From Candidatus Timburyella stercoris (GTDB taxonomy: Bacteria; Bacillota; Clostridia; Oscillospirales; Acutalibacteraceae), in assembly GCA_904384255.1 (NCBI GenBank), contig CAJFJP010000002.1:1-56534 (forward strand): a DNA stretch of 56,534 nucleotides. Direction: 5' to 3'. The notes beneath the pieces are model-generated. The model was not told the DNA's origin, did no database searches, and was given only the letters and a program-made list of their open reading frames with translations. A program made the position numbers and the translations under genes. Below are positions 1 through 8,374 of the stretch, piece by piece (position 1 is the first letter of the stretch; the number at the start of each line of letters is the position of its first letter).

Positions 1-289
1 TGAAATACCATTTAAAGTACAGCATATAAATTGTAAAAATTAAACGGCGGACTGATATTTAATCTGGAGCGGATAGATTTGCTTCATATTTTATAAAAAT
101 AAGCGTCGATTGATAGCAAAACATTTTACGGTGCTGCAAGGCTTCAGTAATGTGTTTAATCTTGTGTGGAGCAGTTACCGCTGAAATATGTGGACTGAGA
201 AATGTATATTGATACTTTTCGCGGCTAAATGGTGAATGCGCAAAAATATTTGGAGGAGCATATCGGCAGATTTTAGGAGGGTTTTAACA
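1..289. other. Leader region before mreD, no gene seen
   Basis: All three forward frames hit stops within the first 45 bases, so no upstream gene (for example mreC) is recognisable as ending here. The stretch is AT-rich. An AGGAGGG ribosome site at 275-281 belongs to mreD. No convincing promoter or hairpin was found. Confidence 0.5.
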
Positions 290-805
290 TTGAGGAGCGA
301 AAACAAATCCGGCTCTAAATTCAGATATATAGCTCACTGCCTTCTGCTGCTGGTGTGCTATCTGCTTGAGGTAACGCCGAATTTATTTCCGACTGTTTTC
401 GGCACGCTGCCTAATCTGATAATAATTGTGGTTATATGCATAGCGATGTTTGAAAAGGATCTTGCCGGTGCGTTGTTCGGGCTTGCCGGTGGATTGCTTT
501 TAGACCTTACATCGCTGCAGCTGCCGGGTTTTAACGCTATTATATTTTTAATTATAGGCTGCGCGGCAGGATTAATAGTGAGCAATCTTCTTAAAAACAC
601 GTTGTCATCCGCACTGTTGCTGTGCGGTGGTGCGGCGCTGATTTATAATATAATATATTGGCTTATCTTTTATGTTTTCAGAGGCGTAGATCATGCTTTA
701 TATTATTTTGCAAGATATATGCTTATAGAAGTTTTATATACATTACTCTTGCTTATACCGATATATTTAATAATGCGCAGATTTTTGAAAAGCGCAAAAG
801 CATGA
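290..805 (+). CDS. mreD: Rod shape-determining protein MreD
   Basis: MreD is a small polytopic membrane protein of the elongasome that works with MreB, MreC, RodA and PBP2 in lateral wall synthesis. The translation is almost entirely hydrophobic, with about five to six membrane segments and a basic C-terminus, which fits MreD. The longest frame opens at ATG 236, but that start has no good ribosome site. A TTG at 290 lies 8 bases after a perfect AGGAGGG (275-281) and gives a short cytoplasmic N-terminus just before the first membrane segment, so TTG 290 (171 aa) is preferred. The stop lies 26 bases before mrdA, the usual partner gene. The family call rests on hydrophobic pattern and context, because MreD has little sequence conservation. 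Confidence 0.85.
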   Translation: MRSENKSGSKFRYIAHCLLLLVCYLLEVTPNLFPTVFGTLPNLIIIVVICIAMFEKDLAGALFGLAGGLLLDLTSLQLPGFNAIIFLIIGCAAGLIVSNLLKNTLSSALLLCGGAALIYNIIYWLIFYVFRGVDHALYYFARYMLIEVLYTLLLLIPIYLIMRRFLKSAKA

Positions 806-831
806 TATTTATTTAATGGGAGGCTGTACAA

Positions 832-2814
832 ATGAAAAAAAAGCGGATTTTTAAACGGCTTGCTGTTATTTCAGGAATAATGGCGCTGGTAATGCTGGTG
901 TATACGGTGAAATTCGGCTATATGCAGCTTGCCCAGGCTGATTATTACAGGAGTCTTTCTGATACTACATATTCGCAGAAAGTAAGTATTAAAGCGGCGC
1001 GCGGAGAGATACTTGACAGGTACGGCCGACCGCTTGCACAGAACCGTCAAGCACAAAACATTGTGCTTAACGCGATATATTTAAAGAATGCTGATATTAA
1101 TACAACGTTGCTTACAATTATAAATTTGCTTAAATCGAGCGGGCAGTCATGGAAAGATGAACTTCCGCTTACCACCAATAATCCTGTTCAATACGGGACA
1201 AATCTTTCAGAAATTGCAGATATGCAGGAGTATCTTGGGCTTAACGACTATGCGACTGCTCAAAATTGCTATGACGCTCTTGTCCAGAAATACGGCCTTG
1301 CCAGATATTCATTTGAAGAACAGCGCAATATTATGGGCATTAGATATACAATGGATGCCCGCGATTTTTCAATAGCCAATCCGTTTACCTTGGCAGAGGA
1401 TGTTTCTGACGCTACAGCGCTTAAGATTAAAGAGCTGAACATACCGGGCGTTCAGGTGGATATAGTACCGGTAAGAGAATATATTGAGATAGACATAGCG
1501 CCGCATATAATAGGTACAATAGGACCGATATATGCCGAGGACGATTTGGAGACCTTAAAGCAGAAAGGGTATTCCTATGACGACAAGATAGGCAGAAGCG
1601 GCATAGAACAGGCTATGGAAGAATATTTGAGGGGGCAGCCGGGTGTTCAGCGGGTAACGCTTGATAAAAATAATAATGTAGTGTCGGTGGTAACAGAGTC
1701 GGAGCCGGTAGCCGGCAACACGGTTATGCTGACTATAGACAGAGATTTGCAGCGCGTTGCGCAGAATGCGCTTGCCAATATGGTTAACTCCTTAGCCGGC
1801 AAAGAGGACAGCGATTCGCATGCCGGCGCGGTAGTCGTGTTAGACGTCAACAACTTTGAGGTACTGGCAGCAGCGACATATCCGTCATATGATATGAACA
1901 CTTATAAGAACAATTATTCAGAGCTTTTACAGAATGAATACAATCCGCTTTATAACCGCGCTCTGCAGGGGGTTTATCCGCCAGGCTCGACATTTAAGCC
2001 GGCGATAGCTCTTGCAGCTTTACAGGAAAATATAATAACAGAACAGACGATTTTTAACTGTGTTCATACTTTCAGGGCTAATGACATGACTTTCAGCTGC
2101 CTTGGATACCATGGGAAAATTAATGTGCTTACTGCGCTTGCGAAATCCTGTAACTACTTTTTCTTTGAGCTTGCAGATAGATTAGGCATAAATACCATGA
2201 ACAAATATTGTCAGCTAATGGGGCTGGGCCTTCCTACTGGAATAGAGATTACAGAAAGCTCCGGCATGCTGGCCGGCCCCTCTACCCGCAGCAGCTGGAA
2301 CTACGGCGACACGATACAGGCGGCTATAGGCCAGTCGGATAACGTATTTACTCCAATTCAGATGGCGGCGTATATATCTACAATAGTAAACGGCGGCACA
2401 AGATACAGTGCTCATCTTGTTAAAGAAATAAAATCCTATGATATGCAAAAAACTGTTAAAGATGATACGCCGACGGTGCTTAACGAAACGGGATTTAGGG
2501 ACGATGTAATAGCTACTATTAAAAAAGGTATGCTATCGGTTTCACTTGAAGGTACGGCGCGCTCTATATTCAGCAACTATCCGATAGAGGTTGGCGCTAA
2601 GACGGGTACGGCTGAAATATCAAACGGACTGGACCACGGCGTGTTTATTGCTTTTGCACCATATGACGATCCGGAAATAGCTGTTGCAGCGGTAATAGAA
2701 AACGGCGGACACGGTTCTTCTGTGGCGCCGCTGGTAAAGGAAATACTTGACCAATACTTCTTTGCTGAAAATGAGGTATATAACGACCAGCAGGTTAATA
2801 CGTTGCTGCCATAA
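832..2814 (+). CDS. mrdA: Penicillin-binding protein 2, peptidoglycan transpeptidase
   Basis: Class B PBP that cross-links peptidoglycan during elongation, anchored in the membrane with its catalytic domain outside. The 660-residue protein has a basic N-terminus, a single membrane anchor (about residues 9-30), a dimerisation/pedestal domain containing the GRSGIE signature, and a C-terminal transpeptidase. All three catalytic motifs are present: STFK with nucleophile Ser386 and Lys389, SCN at 439-441, and KTGTAE at 590-595. It follows mreD directly with a GGGAGG site before ATG 832, so the two are probably cotranscribed. A division-specific FtsI would be expected beside mur/fts genes, so context favours PBP2. 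Confidence 0.93.
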   Translation: MKKKRIFKRLAVISGIMALVMLVYTVKFGYMQLAQADYYRSLSDTTYSQKVSIKAARGEILDRYGRPLAQNRQAQNIVLNAIYLKNADINTTLLTIINLLKSSGQSWKDELPLTTNNPVQYGTNLSEIADMQEYLGLNDYATAQNCYDALVQKYGLARYSFEEQRNIMGIRYTMDARDFSIANPFTLAEDVSDATALKIKELNIPGVQVDIVPVREYIEIDIAPHIIGTIGPIYAEDDLETLKQKGYSYDDKIGRSGIEQAMEEYLRGQPGVQRVTLDKNNNVVSVVTESEPVAGNTVMLTIDRDLQRVAQNALANMVNSLAGKEDSDSHAGAVVVLDVNNFEVLAAATYPSYDMNTYKNNYSELLQNEYNPLYNRALQGVYPPGSTFKPAIALAALQENIITEQTIFNCVHTFRANDMTFSCLGYHGKINVLTALAKSCNYFFFELADRLGINTMNKYCQLMGLGLPTGIEITESSGMLAGPSTRSSWNYGDTIQAAIGQSDNVFTPIQMAAYISTIVNGGTRYSAHLVKEIKSYDMQKTVKDDTPTVLNETGFRDDVIATIKKGMLSVSLEGTARSIFSNYPIEVGAKTGTAEISNGLDHGVFIAFAPYDDPEIAVAAVIENGGHGSSVAPLVKEILDQYFFAENEVYNDQQVNTLLP

Positions 2815-3078
2815 TATTCGGATAATGCTCTATTAATGAATGATTATTAATAATATGGCAAAAATTGGGATGCAGTAATGAAAAAACGCGTTATATTATT
2901 TTGTAGATGTGTACATTTTGACGCCTGTTCAAAGCTGACAGAGAGTAAATAAATACTTTGAGCTGCAAAAAGCGCAATTATTTTTCGTCATATGTGCTAG
3001 TATATTTTGATTTTATAAATGCTTTGTTGAAAGTAAAAAAGCAGTTATTAAAAACGAATTGCTGATAAAAAATTAAAT

Positions 3079-3621
3079 CTATTTGAGCATAAATGCCGCC
3101 CATTTACCTCTATACTCACTCAAATGATTGTTCCAATATAACAGCTTGTCAGCATATTCAAGTTTTCTTGTTTCAATTGCTTCTTTGCAATTTTTCACTC
3201 CGAGCTTGTAAACTATGGAAGTAAGGTCATATATGGGATATCCTATTGCGTGCTTAGCAGTATGAACAACTGCACAGGCTTGTCCTATTGCATGACAAAT
3301 TGCTATATCTTCTCTATTACTGATTTCTTTTGCAAAAGCATGACAATCCAGTATTTTTCGCTGTGCCGATTGCATCTTGATTTTCCCGGAAGCCCAATTA
3401 CGAGCCGCTTCCAATGCTTCTCTCGGTCGTTTCTCATATGGGTGCTTTTCTTCCAGCTTTTTAACAGATTCTTCAGCAAGATCAAACGCCCATAACGACA
3501 TAATTCTATGATTTTGATTTTGAAATAGGAACATTAAATCCTGCAAATATTCTGAGTCCTTTGAAAATAGGACTTGCCTTTTCTTTTCGAGGTTGAGCCT
3601 CATTTCATCCATCCAGTCCAT
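3079..3621 (-). CDS. Imm-5-like putative immunity protein
   Basis: An all-helical 180-residue protein rich in Ala, Glu and Lys. The central pattern RPREALEAARNWASG followed by HAIGQACAVVHTAKHAIG resembles the Imm-5-like family of putative immunity proteins, in which His/Ala-rich helices repeat. The frame is open from 3645, but ATG 3621 has a GGAGGGG site 7 bases upstream and is the likely start. It is transcribed against its neighbours and splits a cluster (PBP2, then minD) that is normally contiguous, which suggests insertion. No toxin lies beside it. Known: family members are found in polymorphic-toxin settings. Inferred: this may be an orphan immunity gene. The function is not demonstrated. 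Confidence 0.6.
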   Translation of the reverse strand: MDWMDEMRLNLEKKRQVLFSKDSEYLQDLMFLFQNQNHRIMSLWAFDLAEESVKKLEEKHPYEKRPREALEAARNWASGKIKMQSAQRKILDCHAFAKEISNREDIAICHAIGQACAVVHTAKHAIGYPIYDLTSIVYKLGVKNCKEAIETRKLEYADKLLYWNNHLSEYRGKWAAFMLK

Positions 3622-3831
3622 TACTAATCCCCTCCATAAATTCACATAATCTATTTAATATTATTATACTATGTAAGGACCTGCAATTAGCCTATTAATG
3701 AGGTAGAAACAGAGGAATATTAATTTGCAAAAAGAGGTATAATTTATTTTCTTTACAGCAAAGGATTTATATGATAAACTAAACTATATATAGCATTATA
3801 CTTCATCTGATTGTTGTAAGGGAGCTTTTAG

Positions 3832-4581
3832 GTGGGCAAACTAATATTGCTGACCTCCGGAAAGGGAGGGTCGGGCAAATCGTCAATAACCTGCGGATTG
3901 GGAGCCGCACTGTGCCGACGTGAGCGCAAGGTTCTTATGGTCGACATGGACGAGGGGCTTAGAACGCTCGATTTAATGCTGGGCCTTGCGTCACAAACGC
4001 TGTTTGATTTAAGTGATGTATATAATTCGCGATGCAGCTTGGCATCAGCGGTGCAGTCTGTGGGCGAGAATGGCAGTGTATACAGCAATCTTTTCTTACT
4101 TCCAGCGCCGCTTAAATCTGGCGATGTACAGGGAGATAGCAGATTAGCTGAATTAAAGCATCATATGGCGCAGGGGTATGATTATGTGCTTATTGATTCG
4201 CCCGCGGGACTTGATGCTGGATTTATGTCGGCTGCAGCCGGTGTAAGGGACGCTGTAATTGTTGTAACTCCTGACCCGGTATGTGTGAGAATAGCCTCTG
4301 CTGTGCGTGAAACGCTTTTAAAAGCCGGCGCTGAAAATATTAGGATGCTTATTAATAAGTTTTCATGGGACATGCTTGTAAGGCGGACTGTTTTCAATAT
4401 TGATGAAGTAATTGATGAAACCGGCATACAGCTTATAGGAATTGTGCCGTATGACAAAAATGTTCAGCAGTCAGCCTCACTTGGGGTACCGCTTGAAGGA
4501 TGCGCTGCTGCGCGGGCGTTTGATCGCATAGCGGCGCGGCTTGACGGCGAGCATATTTCCATAAACGAAAGGGATTTATAA
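3832..4581 (+). CDS. minD: Septum-site-determining ATPase MinD
   Basis: A ParA/MinD-type ATPase that binds the membrane when ATP-bound and positions the division site. The deviant Walker A GKGGSGKSS lies near residues 10-18. The MinD-typical segment DMDEGLRTLDLMLGL follows, and a Walker B-like LIDSPAG is in the middle of the protein. Length 249 aa. Translation starts at GTG 3832 behind GGGAGC. The C-terminal tail is not an obvious strong amphipathic membrane-targeting helix, so it could be a diverged MinD. Neither minC nor minE is adjacent. The downstream mgsA-like gene and upstream PBP2 match the Firmicutes mre-min-mgsA arrangement with several genes missing. Confidence 0.82.
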   Translation: MGKLILLTSGKGGSGKSSITCGLGAALCRRERKVLMVDMDEGLRTLDLMLGLASQTLFDLSDVYNSRCSLASAVQSVGENGSVYSNLFLLPAPLKSGDVQGDSRLAELKHHMAQGYDYVLIDSPAGLDAGFMSAAAGVRDAVIVVTPDPVCVRIASAVRETLLKAGAENIRMLINKFSWDMLVRRTVFNIDEVIDETGIQLIGIVPYDKNVQQSASLGVPLEGCAAARAFDRIAARLDGEHISINERDL

Positions 4582-4616
4582 ATATTTAATGATGCCGAAA
4601 GGCATGGAGGTGTATT

Positions 4617-5009
4617 ATGAATATTGCATTAACAGCACACGATGCTAAAAAGGAACTGCTTGTACAATTCTGTATAGCATACTGCGGAATACTCAGCAGA
4701 CATTCAATTTGCGCGACGGGCGCAACGGGAAAGATAGTATCAGAAGCCACAGGGCTTGATATTCAAAGATATTTAAGTGGTCCTCAGGGAGGAGATCAGC
4801 AGATAGCATCGCGCATAAGCTGCGATGAAATTGATATGCTGATATTTTTCTGTGATCCGAATAAAAGTGATATGAGAGATTTGGATATACTGCGCTTGTG
4901 TGATGTTCACAATATACCGTATGCTACTAATATAGCAACAGCAGAAATGCTGATACACGGACTCAGCCGAGGAGATCTTGACTGGAGAAATATAGCCAAA
5001 CCTTTGTAA
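4617..5009 (+). CDS. mgsA: Methylglyoxal synthase-like protein, altered active-site loop
   Basis: MgsA converts dihydroxyacetone phosphate to methylglyoxal and phosphate in the cytoplasm. The fold signatures are clear: an N-terminal ALTAHDAKK with the early Asp, ATGATGK phosphate-loop residues, the GPQGGDQQI segment carrying the catalytic Asp, and HNIPYATNIATAE near the end. The usual loop DPxxxxPHxPDV, which carries the conserved active-site His (His98 in E. coli), is replaced by DPNKSDMRDLD, about three residues shorter and without that His. At 130 aa the protein is also shorter than E. coli MgsA (152 aa). It may be inactive or have changed function. It lies 35 bases after minD, behind GGAGG. 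Confidence 0.78.
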   Translation: MNIALTAHDAKKELLVQFCIAYCGILSRHSICATGATGKIVSEATGLDIQRYLSGPQGGDQQIASRISCDEIDMLIFFCDPNKSDMRDLDILRLCDVHNIPYATNIATAEMLIHGLSRGDLDWRNIAKPL

Positions 5010-5081
5010 TATATTTAACAGCTGATTTGGAGCGGATTATATTTTTCATGATTTAAGCAAACAGGAAGACAGGGTGTTTTG

Positions 5082-6350
5082 ATGTCTGAAATAAACAGGG
5101 CGGTTCGGGGCACTATGGACGTTGTTCCGGCCGACAGCTATAAATGGCAGTATATAGAGCGTATAATAGCGGATACTGCAAAGCTTTACGGGTATTCTGA
5201 AATAAGAATACCTGTGTTTGAGTATACGGAGGTTTTCCGGCGCTCAGTGGGTGAGACGACGGATGTCGTTCAAAAGGAGATGTACACTTTTGACGACATG
5301 GGCGGCCGTTCGATAACACTGCGTCCGGAAGGAACTGCGGGGGTAGTTAGGGCGTTTTTGGAAAACGGTCTGCATAATGAACCGATGCCGCAGAAGCTGT
5401 ATTATATATTATCCTGCTACAGGTATGAAAAGCCGCAGTCCGGCCGGCTCCGCGAATTTCACCAGTTTGGCTGTGAATGCTTCGGCGCAGCTCTTCCGCG
5501 TGCCGATGCAGAGATTATAAAGCTTGTAAATGATGTCATAACGCGCCTTGGCGTTAAGGATTATGTAAGCCTTGAGCTTAATTCTATAGGCTGCAAAAAG
5601 TGCCGCGCGGATTTTTTAGAAGCGCTTAAGAAGTATTATGAACCGTATAAATCGGAATTGTGCGAAACCTGCCTTGACAGACTTGAGCGCAATCCTATGA
5701 GGCTTCTCGACTGCAAATCTCCGGTGTGTTCGGCAATCGCGGCAGGCGCGCCGGATATCACCGACTATTTATGCGAGGAGTGCGCTGAGCACTTTGAGGG
5801 CGTTAAATCAGCACTGGACGCATATGGCATAGATTATAAAATAAATCCTAAAATAGTCCGCGGACTGGATTATTACAACCGCACGGTGTTTGAATTTGTA
5901 ACGGACAAGCTGGGCGCTCAGGCGACGGTGTCAGGCGGCGGAAGATATGACGGACTTGTTGAACAGATGAACGGTCCCAGTATGCCGGCGCTCGGCTTCG
6001 GCATGGGACTGGAGCGCATGATAATGCTAATGGAAAATGTGGGCGCGCCGTTTCCGCAGCGCGACGTCTGCGATATATACATCGGCTCGGCCGGCAGCGG
6101 CGCCGAAGCCAAGGCTGCGCAGATAGCGGATTATCTCCGCAGCAGCGGGATATATGCAGTGACGGACATTGTCGGGCGCAGCGTTAAAGCGCAGATGAAA
6201 TACGCCGGACGTCTTGGCGCAAGATATACCGCTATAATCGGCGACAGTGAGCTTGAAAGCGGTTATGTAAATGTAAAGAACATGGAAAGCGGCGAGACGG
6301 TGCAGGTAAGTCTTGACGAGAAATCGGTGCTTGCTGCTATTAAGCAATAA
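5082..6350 (+). CDS. hisS: Histidyl-tRNA synthetase
   Basis: Class II synthetase that charges tRNA-His. The 422-aa length fits bacterial HisRS. Visible motifs are RGTMDVVP at the N-terminus, motif 2 around YRYEKPQSGRLREFHQFG, the histidine-binding LDYYNRTVFEF, and the motif 3 region GGGRYDGL with GFGMGLERM. A C-terminal anticodon-binding domain follows. Four Cys between the motifs (near GCKKCRADF and CETCLDR) form a zinc-like pattern seen in some HisRS insertions. ATG 5082 is preferred over the TTG immediately before it (5079). It sits 72 bases after mgsA and 42 bases before aspS, a common hisS-aspS pairing. No T-box leader was seen. Confidence 0.96.
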   Translation: MSEINRAVRGTMDVVPADSYKWQYIERIIADTAKLYGYSEIRIPVFEYTEVFRRSVGETTDVVQKEMYTFDDMGGRSITLRPEGTAGVVRAFLENGLHNEPMPQKLYYILSCYRYEKPQSGRLREFHQFGCECFGAALPRADAEIIKLVNDVITRLGVKDYVSLELNSIGCKKCRADFLEALKKYYEPYKSELCETCLDRLERNPMRLLDCKSPVCSAIAAGAPDITDYLCEECAEHFEGVKSALDAYGIDYKINPKIVRGLDYYNRTVFEFVTDKLGAQATVSGGGRYDGLVEQMNGPSMPALGFGMGLERMIMLMENVGAPFPQRDVCDIYIGSAGSGAEAKAAQIADYLRSSGIYAVTDIVGRSVKAQMKYAGRLGARYTAIIGDSELESGYVNVKNMESGETVQVSLDEKSVLAAIKQ

Positions 6351-6356
6351 CAAAGC

Positions 6357-6392
6357 GGGGAGGTTAGGGGCCGCAGCAGCGGCCCGTTACAT
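6357..6392 (+). promoter_or_regulatory. aspS ribosome site separated from ATG by a perfect hairpin
   Basis: The only good Shine-Dalgarno (GGGGAGG, 6357-6363) lies 29 bases before ATG 6393. Between them is a perfect 7-bp GC hairpin: GGGCCGC (6368-6374), loop AGCA, GCGGCCC (6379-6385). Folding removes 18 bases and leaves an effective spacing of about 11. No alternative in-frame start exists back to the hisS stop. The effect on translation is inferred. Confidence 0.55.
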
Positions 6393-8174
6393 ATGTCTGA
6401 GACAATTAAGGGACTGAAAAGGACGCATTACTGCGGTGAGATAACCGAGTCTGACATTGGCAAAGAAGTGACAGTATTCGGCTGGGTGCAGCGCCAGCGC
6501 GACTTGGGCCAGTTAATATTTATAGATTTGCGCGACCGCACCGGCATAATACAGCTCAGCTTTGACGACAGCACCGACAGGGACGTGTTTGACAAGGCAT
6601 GGCGCATGCGTTCTGAGTATGTTGCCGCCGCACGCGGCGTTGTTATGAAGCGCGCATCGGTTAATACGGAAATTCCGACGGGCAGCGTTGAGATAAAGGT
6701 AAGCGAGCTGCGTCTGCTTGCTTCATCTGAGACTACACCGTTTGAGATTGTGAAGGATTCTGACGTTAAGGAGGATTTGCGTCTTAAATACAGATATCTT
6801 GATTTGCGCCGGCCGGAGATGCAGGAGGCTATAATATTAAGAAGCAAGATAGTAAAATCAGTGCGCGATTATTTTGACGAAAACGGCTTTATTGAGATAG
6901 AAACTCCAATACTTATAAAATCCACACCGGAAGGCGCGAGGGACTATTTGGTACCGTCTCGGGTGCATAACGGCAGCTTTTTTGCACTGCCGCAGTCGCC
7001 GCAGCTTTATAAGCAGCTGCTTATGCTGTCCGGCTTTGACAGATATTATCAGGTGGCGCGGTGCTTCAGGGACGAAGACCTGCGCGCCGACCGCCAGCCG
7101 GAGTTTACCCAGGTGGATATAGAAATGTCATTTGTCGATGAAAACGACATCATGACGGTAAACGAGGGACTTGTAAAGCTGCTCATGAAGAAATACTGCA
7201 ATGTGGATGTTAAGCTTCCGCTGCGCAGGATTACATATAAAGAGGCGATGGAAAAGTACGGCTCTGACAAGCCGGACACACGCTTTGGGCTGGAGCTTAT
7301 AGATCTTGCAGATGCTTTAACGGGCTGTGGGTTTAAGGTGTTTTCCTCTGCTCTTGAGGCGGGTGGCAGCGTCAAGGCGATAAACGTAAAGGGCGCTGCA
7401 GGCACACTCACCCGCAAGGAGATAGATAAGCTTACGGCGTGGATTAAGGACTATGGCGCAAAAGGTGTTGCCTTTACACGCGTGACAGAAGAAGCACGCT
7501 CTTCATCGTTTGAAAAATTCCTTATAGAGGAAGAAATAGGGCGGATAAACGCCAAAACCGGCTGTGAGACGGGCGACGTTTTGCTTATTATAGCCGATTC
7601 CGATGCGAAAGTAGTCAGCGCCTCTCTCGGCGCGCTGCGGTGCGAGATAGCGCGCAGGCTTGATCTAATACCGAAGGATACGTTTGACCTGCTGTGGGTA
7701 ACGGAGTTCCCGCTGTTTGAATATAACAAAGAGACTGACTCATATTCCGCCATGCATCACCCGTTTACGGCGCCGATGGAGGAAGATATTGCACTGCTTG
7801 ACAGCGACATCGGCAGCGTGCGCGCCCGCGCCTTTGACCTTGTTATAAACGGCAATGAGGCGGGCGGCGGCTCGGTGAGAATAAACGATACTGCACTTCA
7901 GGCAAAGATGTTTGAAAAGCTCGGTTTTACGGATGAGGATGCAAACGCCCGTTTTGGATTTTTGATAGACGCTTTCAAATACGGTGCGCCTCCGCACGGC
8001 GGCATGGCCTATGGACTTGACAGGGTTGTTATGATAATGCTGGGCCGTGAATCTATAAGAGATGTTATAGCTTTTCCGAAAGTGGCAAGCTCGGCGGAGC
8101 TTATGAGCGGTGCTCCCGATGTTGTAGATAAGGAGCAGCTTGATGAGCTGGGGATAATGATTAAACAGGATTAG
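6393..8174 (+). CDS. aspS: Aspartyl-tRNA synthetase (bacterial type)
   Basis: Class IIb synthetase that charges tRNA-Asp, 593 aa. An N-terminal OB-fold anticodon-binding domain (GWVQRQRDLGQLIFIDLRDR) leads into the catalytic core, with motif 2 RCFRDEDLRADRQPEFTQ and motif 3 GMAYGLDRVVM. The bacterial-specific GAD insertion lies in the middle, which explains the length. ATG 6393 is the first start available after the hisS stop. The gene ends in a strong bidirectional terminator. Whether it is of the discriminating or non-discriminating (Asp/Asn) type cannot be told here, since gatCAB is not visible. Confidence 0.97.
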   Translation: MSETIKGLKRTHYCGEITESDIGKEVTVFGWVQRQRDLGQLIFIDLRDRTGIIQLSFDDSTDRDVFDKAWRMRSEYVAAARGVVMKRASVNTEIPTGSVEIKVSELRLLASSETTPFEIVKDSDVKEDLRLKYRYLDLRRPEMQEAIILRSKIVKSVRDYFDENGFIEIETPILIKSTPEGARDYLVPSRVHNGSFFALPQSPQLYKQLLMLSGFDRYYQVARCFRDEDLRADRQPEFTQVDIEMSFVDENDIMTVNEGLVKLLMKKYCNVDVKLPLRRITYKEAMEKYGSDKPDTRFGLELIDLADALTGCGFKVFSSALEAGGSVKAINVKGAAGTLTRKEIDKLTAWIKDYGAKGVAFTRVTEEARSSSFEKFLIEEEIGRINAKTGCETGDVLLIIADSDAKVVSASLGALRCEIARRLDLIPKDTFDLLWVTEFPLFEYNKETDSYSAMHHPFTAPMEEDIALLDSDIGSVRARAFDLVINGNEAGGGSVRINDTALQAKMFEKLGFTDEDANARFGFLIDAFKYGAPPHGGMAYGLDRVVMIMLGRESIRDVIAFPKVASSAELMSGAPDVVDKEQLDELGIMIKQD

Positions 8175-8206
8175 TAAATAAATGTGCGGCGAAGAAGATA
8201 ATTTCG

Positions 8207-8239
8207 AAAACAGCTCCTGCAAATTGCAGGAGCTGTTTT
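8207..8239. terminator. Strong bidirectional intrinsic terminator
   Basis: Near-perfect inverted repeat AAAACAGCTCCTGC (from 8207) with GCAGGAGCTGTTTT (to 8239), flanked by A and T runs. It separates aspS from the converging lipoprotein gene and can serve both strands. Confidence 0.88.
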
Positions 8240-8374
8240 AAATTGTTACAGATTTAAAAAATAAATTAAGCTATTATATTAAGCAGTTAGAAACTTTAGT
8301 TTGTAATAATGCAATATACTGATATCAAATCAAATTTATTTGGCATAAAATATTTTTAATGTATTAGCTAAGAT

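Noticed and set aside
5010-5081. T-box leader before hisS-aspS
   Set aside because: The gap is too short and lacks the conserved T-box sequence and specifier structure.
6139-6155. Third AGCA-loop hairpin like those before aspS and spoVAD
   Set aside because: It lies within the hisS coding sequence, encodes ordinary residues, and lacks the TTAGG and CGTTA flanks.
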